Assembly: GCA_024362935.1 (NCBI GenBank)
Contig: JANCRA010000040.1
Span: forward strand, 4,588,001 to 4,652,000
Direction of reading: 5' to 3'
DNA from: Setophaga petechia
Lineage: Eukaryota; Chordata; Aves; Passeriformes; Parulidae
DNA length: 64,000 nt
A model generated the notes under the pieces. That model saw only the letters and a program-made list of their open reading frames with translations. It did no database searches and was not told where the DNA came from. This document shows, in pieces, positions 50,029-61,400 of this stretch. The stretch's first letter is position 1. Each line of letters opens with the position of its first letter. The translations under genes were made by a program, and so were the position numbers.

Positions 50029-50124
50029 ATTTATCCATGGCAGTACAAAAATTTTCACAGTCTTTACAAGATTTTCAGTTTGAGTGTATTGGAGATGCTG
50101 AAACTGATGATGAAATTAATATTG
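50029..50124 (+). CDS. ARHGAP42: ARHGAP42 (GRAF3) coding exon 2
   Basis: This 96-bp exon lies between acceptor ttttag (ending 50028) and donor gtaagt (from 50125). Joined to the single base left by exon 1 it encodes residues 52-83, beginning [18 protein letters not shown] and ending [14 protein letters not shown], with one base of codon 84. This is the second segment of the BAR domain. The [14 protein letters not shown] stretch is a GRAF-family hallmark (ARHGAP26 has [13 protein letters not shown]), and [16 protein letters not shown] fits ARHGAP42 rather than ARHGAP26 or ARHGAP10. Both exon boundaries are phase 1, so the exon can be skipped or kept without a frameshift. There is no stop or frame change. 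The methionine codon inside it is not a start. Confidence 0.96.
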
Positions 50125-51510
50125 GTAAGTATTCTCTTTACTTTGCTGGCAAAGCATTTTTATAGTTTCTTATAGCATGTTATCAGAAATATGGTGGGGG
50201 AATTCACAGTTGTTTTTTAATGGTTCATGTCACAAAAATAGAAAAATTTCAATAAATAGAAAACATGCATCACTTTAAAAATACATGTCAAAAAACTGTC
50301 TTCATGGCATAGCTTGATTTATTATAGCAGAAGGTATTCAACAGTACTTTTGTCAACTGAGTCAACTGTGAATATTCTAAATTCTGCTGCTACTTTTATG
50401 TTTCAATCAGTTTTCAGTGGGTTACTAAAAGGTACACAAGTTTTCTATGATGTAACATAGGTCTGCAAAAAGCCACCAAAGTGTGTACTGATACACAGGA
50501 AGTATTTAAATGTCTAAAAAGAGGAATATATTCATTACAACTTGTGCATTGCTAAGTATATGGTTGTCTGAACTTTTGCCAGGATAATTTGCTAGCTACT
50601 TATTGTGTCTCTGTACACACCAGAAATTCTGCATATGCAGAACTTAACAGCTTTAACATGTCCTGCATGTAAGCCTCTTTAATGTCATCAAAATACTCCT
50701 CCCTCAGCAGACTAATCCTGGAAATGTTTCCACGGTTCAGAAACTCAGCCACTCTTTACTGCAAGACATTGCTGCAGTTGTAGTGATGCTTTTACACAGT
50801 AGCACAGCAGCTGGAGTGCTAACCCCCACTGGTAAGAAATTTGGATTACAATCCATCTTCAGAAAGGCTAAATTCAGTATCATGAGTCTTACATACCACA
50901 TGGCCCCCATGCGTCTCCTAAAACATCTGAGAGGAAGTAAGATGGTTCTTAAAGAGTAGTGGCTTCTAAAAATAAATAATTTGGCAGTACAAGAAGGAAC
51001 ATAGGACTTGATGGTATTTTTTGAGGAAGTTCTATGTAACACAGAGGGGAAACTCAGATTTAGTCTTTTCCAAGTGTATCTATTAGTATGGTCTATTTTC
51101 AAGTCTCCTCTCCCTTCAATTTTTTCCTTTCCCTGACTGAGTCATTGGACAGAAGGTCTGAACTGCTTGTTTTCACTTGCAAGGTTTGCCTCATCCTCAC
51201 CCTACAACATTGTGGTAGTCAGAAGACTGTCATCAAAGATGACTGGTATTTGGTCACGGTCTTCCACTAACTCTTGGCAGGGCGTGGGAGGGGAGGTTTA
51301 ATTTTACTGGCAATTAAAAGTAGGGGAGTGAAATCACTGAGCAGCTGCTACTCAGGTGTAAAACTGCAGGCATTCTTCAGGTGTGTCCACCATGGAAAGA
51401 CAAATGGTGTGCATGTACTTTTTGTCATGCTGCATATTATTTCTTGGCTGTTAAGATTATACTGTATATGCATATTTTTAAACTAAATCTGCAGTATCTC
51501 AGCTATATGC

Positions 51511-51550
51511 CTTAGATTGGGTCAATAAATGTCTTAGATTGGGTCAATAA
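51511..51550 (+). repeat. Tandem duplication, 22-bp period
   Basis: CTTAGATTGGGTCAATAA at 51511-51528 is repeated exactly at 51533-51550. Confidence 0.9.
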
Positions 51551-52387
51551 CTTTTTTAAAGACATAGGGTTTTGCATTTAAAATCAGGTGACTGAGAACA
51601 AAGACAACATTCATTTTACTTGTAACGCAAACGTAGCAAAGAAAAGACATTTTATTGTTTGGACATTAAACAGGCATTTAAAACTGTTCAGGAAAAAAAT
51701 ACAGTTCATGATGCTTGACAGCTGATTTATTTCACTTGAAGCTTCAAAGAAGGGATTTCTAGCTTGCAAAGGACCAATTGCCTGATGGATTGTCATTTAC
51801 ATCAAAGAAGCTTGTAAGAGTAAAAGGTAAACTGACAGGAATCAACTTCAAGTCTAACAGAGCTTGAATGATACTGTGTGCTTTTATGGGGTAAGGCTCA
51901 ATTTTTGATCTCCCTAGAGCAGTGACCTAGAATTTATCCATATCTTTAACATGCCCCAACAAGATAGATGTTTGCTTATCATCAAAGACAGCTTTGTGTA
52001 GATGAATCCTGCTCTGTACCTCCTTCTGCCTTCACCTCCTTTTTCTAAAAATGTCTACAGCTGTGCAGGCCAGGGAGTTCTACTTCAGTCTGCAGTGATG
52101 TTCTGACTTGATAACATCTGTAAAACCCTGTGGATATATGCATAGGGGCTTAGTGTAAGGACTGCATTTCTATTTCAAGCTTAGCATTGAAAATCTACCC
52201 TAATACACCTTAGCACTGGGAATTCACCTCTGACTTGTTCTGTCAGCATGCATTTGAGTATTTTTTTTAAAGGTTCAGATTCTTTCAGCATTAAATATAA
52301 GTGATTTAGGTGATTTTTTTTTTTTTACCAATTAAAAAATATTTGGAATTGAATTGATAGCTCCATTAACATTTTTAAGGTGATACT

Positions 52388-52441
52388 GGAGTTGAGGGTC
52401 TCTCTTTAATAACTGAAGTTGAGGGGTCTCTCTTTAGTAGC
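52388..52441 (+). repeat. Tandem duplication, about 27-bp period
   Basis: Two adjacent units contain GTTGAGGGTCTCTCTTTAAT and GTTGAGGGGTCTCTCTTTAG (starting 52391 and 52418). They differ by one inserted G and two or three substitutions. Confidence 0.85.
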
Positions 52442-55400
52442 TTTGTTTTGGCTTCTTTCTGCTTTCCAGTCTGAGATCTAATAAGAGCAGTTCTCTGCAT
52501 TTCCTATAAACTGTGCGTTTTAGTTGTTCTTTTAATATAACTTACTTATTCCAGTAAGCCCATTACATTAAATATGTAAGAAGTAATTTTAGTTAAGCTT
52601 TATGACACACTCCACATAAACAGAATTATGGTGGTGTTCTTCATGCTTATTTTAATTCATCTTCTATTTAATCCAGTGATTTATTTGTTTGGGTTGCTTT
52701 GGTTTTTTAATTCCTATCTTTGATTTCTAATTTGGTGATTTATTATCTTTTATTTACAAGGATTTAATTTTTGCATAGAAGAGCTGTTCTTTGACAAAAT
52801 ATCTTATCTGTGTCTCTGTCTGTATAATGCATTTTAGGTAGTTTTTTTCATGTTGCTGGAAGTTAGGCAAATTTATCTTCATAGTCTCTTTCAGATATAC
52901 CATGCCTAGTTTAGAGTCATGTTATAAATGGGTTGTAAGGAATTTCTGTGACTGTCTTGGATAAGTAGACTGCCTTGTTCCTCAAATCAGCTACAATGCT
53001 TATGGTTTTGGTTGATTTCTTAACTGTGAACATCAAAGGACTCAAGCTATAAAACCTTCTTCAGTTTTTAATCTTTTTGCCAGAAAATTTGGTTTGAGAA
53101 ACAGTGGTCCCCATCTTTACTAGTTTTTCTCATTAAAAAATAAAACAAGCCAGCGACAATTGCTGGTTTTGTCTCTTCCTCTGGTTTGGAATGCTTGTGG
53201 AAGCATGTGATATGCAGCAATGCATGACTATTTGATGGCAGAACATGGTTATTAGCTCCAGTTGCATGTGATTCAGTGGAGCTATAACTGTGTCTAGTGC
53301 AACTGGAAAGTTTTGCAGAAGATGGCATTTTCAATGCAAAAATAACTAGATGAGTGACAGCAAATTAATACCACTAAAAAGCCATAGTAATAAAAATTTT
53401 ATGTGACGTGCCCTTATTCTGAGAAGAGGGTGTGGCTTTCCTAATCTAACAACTGTGTTTTCCTCAGAAATAACAACAGTTGATAACACTTTGCCATTTG
53501 CTTTTTAGACATATCACCCTGTTCCCAGCCCTCTTTGTAAATATTTTGCACAAAAATTAAATACTTAAGATTTACAGTAAAGGCCAGTCATTTGTCTTGC
53601 TCAGTGGGAGTTTTGTGTAAAATGGGTGCATGATTTTTACACTTCAAACCTTATAGGTAACATAGAACTTACATGGATAGGACAGCTGCAAAAACAATGT
53701 TTTTGATCATCTATCGTTTTCTTCAGTATACACTGCAGGCATAAAGTTTGCAAGAAGAAGGTTTCCCGAGCTCCTCCTAGTATTTTCCAACTTGTATCAC
53801 CTGGATCTCTCCCTAGGAATATCCCTGTTCTGATCCTCTTTCATTCTGTTTGTGTTACCTGATTTATAGCTGCTAGAGAGGAAATTAATAAACATTATTA
53901 ACTCAATGGGATTCTGTCGTGTGCCTTTAACAAGTTTGTGTCTATTTGGTATTATGGCTAATTATATAATATCTGTGAGATCTAATATCTGCAATATAAG
54001 ACCATGCTCTTCAGAATGTAAAAAAAAAAACAAAGCAAAGAAATACATTCTGATATTCTAGCATTTTATTTTAGTATCTGTGTTTTATTATCAAGTGCTG
54101 TTTAGGAAAGTGCACTGAAATGCATATGTCTTTCACCCTGTGACTGCTGGTTTTGAAGTCTGGGGCTTTCTTCCCTGCGGAGAATTATATTATGACAGAT
54201 GTTTCAGGTAGCATCAGATGCTTAATTTAAGAATGTAACAGGATTATGATGATTTATGGAATCATTATTAATTGAGCCACAAAGAATTGGTCAGAAGTTC
54301 TAAAATGTGGTATCTTTTCTTGTGGGTGCTGAATTCTTGTCTTGCCACTGGTGACTGGGGCTCGTGATCTTTGCTGACTCACACCTCAAGTCATTCATGG
54401 GATTATTAAATTGCTTGCAACTAACCATCTACAGAACTGTTAGCTCATACCTGGCAGTTCTGTTGTTTACAGCAGTTAATTTCAAGTTGAACTTTGAAAA
54501 ATCGACTCAAATGTACTGGAGAGAAAGAACTCAAAACCAACCAAACAAATTCAGAATGCTAATAGTAGTTGTTTCTTAGAGTCCACTACTGTGTTTTCCT
54601 TTTTTGTTTTAGTTGAGCAGTGATGCAGAAGCTCAGTCTTCTTTTTTTCTCATGCAGGGCATCCAGGTATACAATGCTTTTCAGTTAGAATTTGCTCTAC
54701 CATCTTGGAGAGCTCATCAGAGGAAAAGCATCCTGTAATTCAAAGCAGCAAATAAATCTGTACCAGGAAATTTGTGTAGAAAACTACAGAAAAAAAAAAA
54801 AAGGAAAAAAATAATGATGTTTCCTTTTCCCCCCATCTTTTGTAACAGTGTAAAAGTTTAATTGACTTTAAGAGGTACCAAATTACATTTTTAATTGTGC
54901 ATGCTGTGGATACAATGTTGTATTCAAATAAATAAATTTAAAACAACAACAATAAATTGCATAGGAGCTTTTTACATGCCTACAGTGTGTAGACAGAAAT
55001 CTTGACAATCAGTCTGTGGACTTGGCAGTCTCCAGGTTAGGACACTGCTTTTTGGAGGTTCATCAGTAATCTGAGAAGGTAAATGTCAGGTTACTCATGA
55101 TTTCAAGCCACTGTGGCTTGTGGTGTGTAGTGGCTTCTTGACTTTGCTTGGCTCTTCTTGAATTATTTATTAAATTCAGTTGATCCACCTACAGTCTGAA
55201 TCACTTGGATATCTTACAGGTCATCTCCCTAATTACTTGAGGTTAAGCTTTCATGTTCAAGAATGTTCTTTTTGGGGTTAATATTCAACCTACTTTGCAC
55301 TGAATTCCCATTTGCAACCAAGCTTCTGAATGGAATTACCAAATTCCAAATGAGTTTAAAATTGCTTCCGGCATCTCCGGTCTACTACTGCCTTATCCAA

Positions 55401-58400
55401 AGGAAAGAAAGAACAGGATCTTGCCACCACCTTGAGGGCAGAGTTCTGGCGATGGATGTTTTTTTAGTGTAGGAATCATCCCAACAACTTTTCTAGTGCT
55501 TCAGTTTGTTGACCCTGTGGAATACATTAGGGACAAGTGTATTTACAAAAGGTGGTTTTATTTTAGATGGGTGGGGAAGGGTTGAGTCCTGAATCAGACT
55601 AGAAAACTATTTACAGTGGAGAGTGAATTTGCATAGAAAGATTGTATGCTGCTTTTCCACAGTAATTATCTGCTTAGATTTGCCAGCTCTTTCCCTCTGG
55701 CTGAAGGAATGAATTTTAAGATTTAACTTTTTCGATTACTTTCAAAGCAATTTTGCTTAAGGTACTTGTAAGATCACAGGACAGGGTTCTTTGGTACTTG
55801 TACAGGATTATTTTTATCCTACACAAGTATCCTAGAGAATTTCAATGGTAATTTGTGGGAGGAACTCAGCACAATCATGGTGTCAAATGCCTAAAGTGTT
55901 TGTTTCAAATCTGTTGATTCTGTTCCTACCGTTATTTTTTTAAATTCCTGTTGCATATTTGACAATTTAAACAAATGCCACCTGTTTCCGGAACTCTATT
56001 GTTTCTTGACTTCAAGAAATGAATGATTTTATGATAGTGCTGGGATTCTATCAAGGCTTCAAAACAATATCTGCCCCAGAAAGTGAAGGTTACATTCTGT
56101 TGGTCAAGCCCAGAGCTCTGGTCCTTGCTTTGGAAGGGCAAATGGGGCTAACAAATCAGGAAACAAAATAATGGCACAGTACATTTTTATCTGTTCAGGA
56201 GGAAAAGGTAATATAAGATCAACAACAGAGTCCTTGCTGTTTCTTTTTCTCTTGGATACCTATCAGAAGGTTGTTGGAATTTGCACACTCCATTCTCTGT
56301 TGACATTAAGAGGAGTGTTCAAATGAAAAAACTGAATTGGGGTGGCTGATGCAGTTACTGCCATTTCTGTTTGTCCTACCTTTCTTCTGTGTCAGCAGTA
56401 GCTGACAGTAGGAGCTCTCCTGAGTCCCTGCAGTACTGGTGTACTAGCATCCTGCTGTACTAACAGAAGCTAAAATTCATGTTAGTTCATTTTACTGTAT
56501 TGGACTGCAGACTGTGATGTCTCAGGATAAAGCTCTCACTGTGCACAGAAAGAGGTTGAGGCAGGCAATGGACAACAACAGCTTTGTTGTCCTGGTGCAT
56601 CCTGCTAAGGAGTTAAGATGAGTCAAAATTTGATCTGAACCGCTGAGTAGATGAATGGACAAGTCCATGCCACACAGAGCAATATGAAATAGCTTTTGTG
56701 TCTCTCTGCTATTTCGATCTCCTGGATGCTTGAAGGTGTATTCTACTTTATTGTCCTCATTCCATGCCTTCAACATACCTCTTTTCCTCTCCTTTGTCAC
56801 TTAACTTTGTTATTTCTAGATCTGGACATCCCAGTGGAAGCATGAATGCCCATAGGGAGACAATGTGAGGACTAGAGTGTTATTTTGTAGAGTTGTTTTG
56901 AAAATAATGATTATGTACTGTTGATGCATATAATACACTTTTAGTAAAATAGCATAACATTTAGAGTTGTCAGGCTAGAATACCTCTTGAAAAATAGGAA
57001 CTCATTTTCAAAACAGATAGTGGTTTGATCAGGTCAACTTTAAGATATTCATCTTCAGATTTGAGCAAGTAAGATAAAAGATTTGTACTTTCTGAAATCA
57101 AGATGCTTAGTACAATTCAGAGTTCTAAGCACAGGAACTTTTTGATCCTTTGTAGGCATAAATTCAATTAAGTTATTACAGCAAACCTAACATCTGTTAA
57201 AGTATTTGGTGATATTTTTTCTAAACTCTTCCACTATTCATGCAATAAATGCAAAAACTTTAAAAATCAGAAAAACATTATTAGTGATTCTCAGTTGCAT
57301 TCTGAATATATTGCTTTTGCTTTTACTTCCCCTATTTCAGCACTGATAAAGAGCCACACACAAATAAGGTTTGTACAGCTGGGGAGACTAAAATACCAGG
57401 ATTTTTTCCTTCACCTAAAGTATGGATAGGCCTCTGAAGGATTGGGGATTGGCAAGCCTGAAATATAGTCATAATTACTTCTAATTCCTTTATTTATGGA
57501 ATGCTACGATTTAATATTACTTTTGCAGCTTAACATTGCTGCACACAGTGTTGTATATTGCACAGTGGCTGTGTCCTATGTTGTCTTGTTATTCAGCTGT
57601 TAAAAAAAACTTGGGGTTGTAGAATCAATTCTTATCTTGGAACGGAATATTAGTACTCAGTACATTTATATCACAGCTCTTTCTCCTGGGATGGGGGAGG
57701 GAGAGCAAGAGAGGACTGTAGTCTGATTGCATCAGAATCCATCTTTGAACTTAACTATTTCTGAATATTCCATGTTTTTAGAGCTGTTCTTCCTCTGACG
57801 TGTGATAGTATATCAGTCAATTCAGACGAAGCCATCAAGTCAAAGGTTAATGGTCAATTTAGTTGAGGTAAAGATTAATTGAATGAAATTAACTTCTCTG
57901 GAATGCTGTTAGTTTTCAATAGGGGCCAATTCAAGCTGCTGTTTTTTCAAAGTAGGTCTCCAGCAGCACTTTAATATCACTTTGTACCTGTTAGACAGAA
58001 TTTGAATTATTTAATATTGTTCCCCACACCCTGCTGAGTTTGGCAGCTGTGGAGCTCAGCCCCACTGCTGTGCCTGTGGCTCCATCAGGTGAAAAGAGAG
58101 GCTGATTTCTCTGTGACAGATACAATAATGTAAAACTCCATTTTGTAGTGTGCCATAGAGATGCAGTGTTTTCTAATGATTACTTATCTATTTATTTTAT
58201 AAGAACATGGCAAAAATGGTGTATTTGTTGTGATTCGTCCCAAAAGCCTCCACCCCTTCACAGAACTGTAGAAGGGAAGAGACAAGACAAGAGTTAGTCA
58301 TTTGTAGACAGGTTTTGATATAGTGCTCTGTGTGAGCACATGACTGCTTGACAGATCCTTCTCATGTTGCTAAGAAAATGGAAGAAATTATTTAGATGAT

Positions 58401-61400
58401 TAAAAATGTTTTTGCTGGCACTCCAAGATGCCATGTTTGAGAAGAGGTGCTGTAGATTAGTAGAGTGTAGAATGAAGTTTTTCTACCACATCTCTGCTAT
58501 GTTGAAGAATTCATGCTACACAAGATAGGTAAATTTTCCAAATTGAATGATGTATTTTCAATACCTGTAGTGCTTTTATAAATAGAGTAGAACACTAACA
58601 CAGGGTAGATATGCAGCTGTATTTTTAATAAAGTGTTAACAGTGAAATGGTGGTAGTGGAATTATTCCTTGGTGTGGGTTTGTTTTTGTTTTGTTTTTAC
58701 AAACATGCTGAGGGATAGACAGCCCTTATGAACTTTAAAAAATTTGAGGACTCTCTGAAGTGCTTTGACCTTGCTTGATCTATTTTGAATCTTCTACTTG
58801 TATTTGTTTTGTGAGCTTCTGCATGAGTAGGGCATGGTAATTTACTGATATTAAGTCAAGTAATTGGATTTATTTAAAATGTGTAACATTGCATGTCTTC
58901 AGGTTATCTCTCCAAGTATTGTGTTTGACAAGTGCTGACAGTAAATCTGGGATTTCTAGATAACCTGACTTTCTTGCAAATCTTCTTAGTTTGTATATGA
59001 ACATGTAGCTTTCTGCATAAGCCTCTGTTGAAAAGTAGTGGAGTGGAAAGTGTAAATGTATTGGCTCAAAGAATTGTTTTAACTTTTGTACAAGGCTTGC
59101 ATTTGTATGTTTAAATATTTGTGAGATGATAGCTACTTTTTATAGCAAAGAAATCTCAGATATGACACTGTTTGTTACTGAATTTAGATGGTTACCCTGA
59201 TGGAGGTTTGTTTCTGTAAAGGGAAAAGGATTTTTACTTCTAATAGCAGCTCTGTACTTTATGCTTTTTATGTGTTTAGGAAAAAACTTCAGACAATACC
59301 TTGTTATATTTGCTCATTAAGTTTTGCAAAGTGAAAATACTCTTGAGTTAAAATTGCCTCATGTGGTATGTACATGTTATACTGTCCTGCCAAACACATC
59401 TTGCATAGCTTTGGGCTTCATTTAAGTTCAGATCTTGATTTGGTGCCTTTTATGGTTCTCATATTGGCCTGCAGTGTGAGGCACATGTGTGTGATGCTCA
59501 GGCAGGAGGTTCCATTCTTGCTATGGAATCACTGACCTTTTCTGCTGGTTTGTCTCACCTTTATAGTGTGACAAAACCCAAATGCTTGGGCCTGGTATAT
59601 GGCCTGCAATTGAAGGGCTTTGAAACTTTGTGGGGAACACTGCCTAGAAACATACAGGGATCAAATGCTATAAACCAGGGGAGATCAAATGGGAAGCTGT
59701 TGCTGAATATCTGATAGTTTCATTGTTGGTTTTGTTTTCATGGGGAATTTGCAGCACTTATTATCATCTCTCTGTTCTAACACTGTGAAGAGCCAAAGTG
59801 CTCCTAATTATGAGGTGGAGAAAAAATTACCACTGAATTTACTCTTGAGTTTGCAATTCCTTAACTCAAATGAAATAGAGAGAACCCTTGGGGTTTCTTA
59901 ACTTTTAGTTACATGTATTTGAGTAGCTGTGCCCTGATGAAATTCTCTGCTTGCCAGCATGTAGTGGAACATGTGATCATATTTGGAGAACAATACATAG
60001 ACCTTGAAGCATAAATTTTGGCATAAAAGGCTTAATTTTGTAATTTTTCTTGGTTATTCATTTGTGTAATTTCTTTGCAGAAGCTTTAAAACAAGCATTT
60101 TTCATCTCTGTCTCTTTGCTGTTATCATACTTTTTGTTCCTGATCTATAATTAATTTTCTGGCAAATTTGGATTTCCTTATTGGAGGTAGCACACTTATT
60201 TTCAATAATTTAAAAAATTTGGCAAAATACCTTTCCTCACAGTTCAAGGATGGAATTTCCACAGGAAATAAAGTTATCACTGAAACTTGTGCTCCCTGGG
60301 AGATGGTTCAAAATCTGAAAGATCATGGAAGTATTTCATAAAAAAAGCATTGGATTAAGTCCTTGCAGACTAATTATGGAGAAAATAGTAAGAATGTTCA
60401 CTTATTGCGTCTGAAATAGCTTCACATTGTCTGCTCTAAGAATGTCTTGATTCTATCACAAGAACAGTACAGACCAGACAGGGTTGTCTGTACCTTAGTG
60501 TGCCTTGCCATGATGGAAGTCTTCAAGGAAATTTGTAGTTATTTGGATTGTAAATTTAAACCACTGTCTTCTGGCAGAAATCATTGTCACTTTGAGAGTG
60601 TATTTCCATACTACAGTATGTTGATGTAATCTTTAAACCTCTACACTTGAATTTTTGTTTCATCCTATGTCTTTTACTACTAGAAGTGCATTTCATTGTA
60701 TTATAGGAAGGTTCAAATAGCTTCTTTTACTGTTCTTTTGGAGGCTGTGGTAAATGCAAACACAGACAACAGGAATGCCTAAGGTCCTTATTACAGATCC
60801 ATAAAACCTGATACCTAGATTAGGAAGGTAAGAGGAACCAAACAGAGAGGATATAAGACAGCACAGACAATAATAATTTCCCAAATTTTAAATGAGATTG
60901 AAACCCCATGAAGAAATGAACCATTATCTTGATATTCTAACTTCTTTTTTCACAATGGAATCTTCTAACATAATTCATCTCTTGACACAATACTCAGCTT
61001 AAAGCGTATCTGACATGCTGCAAGCTTGCAAACTGGAATTTACATAAATACTTCAATGATTTTTCTTAAACCTTAGCAAAAGAAAGCAGTTGCTGCATCT
61101 CTGTTATCTTGGGAATGATACTCAGAAAGGGACAAAATAACTAAGATAAACATTGATTTCAAATTCTGTACTTCTCTCCTATTTTGTGGTCTTTTCTGCT
61201 TTCCCAGTAAATATTATTTACAGTACAAAGCTCCATCTTCCAAGCTCAAGTTTCTCCAAAAATGTTGCCATTTGGAAAGTGAGGGAAGACAACCTAGAGT
61301 AGAAGTAGTGGAAGAAATAACAGTATGTAAAGAAAATAGAAAACTTGAGCACTAATTGGGAAACAGACATATCAGACATATGTCTTATTGTCCAAATATA

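Noticed and set aside
50737..51102. 121-codon open frame on the minus strand in intron 2
   Set aside because: No recognised domain, no splice or promoter context, and lengths of this order arise by chance in 64 kb.
54629..54670. Possible ARHGAP42 exon 3 beginning 'gctcagtctt'
   Set aside because: Only Ala-Gln-Ser agree with the expected residues after exon 2. The following codons give Ser-Phe-Phe-Leu in place of the expected charged BAR helix, so it is a chance match.
56570..56592. Short hairpin ggacaacaa...ttgttgtcc in intron 2
   Set aside because: Nine-base arms in AT-rich DNA are expected by chance several times in a window this size, and there is no other supporting signal.
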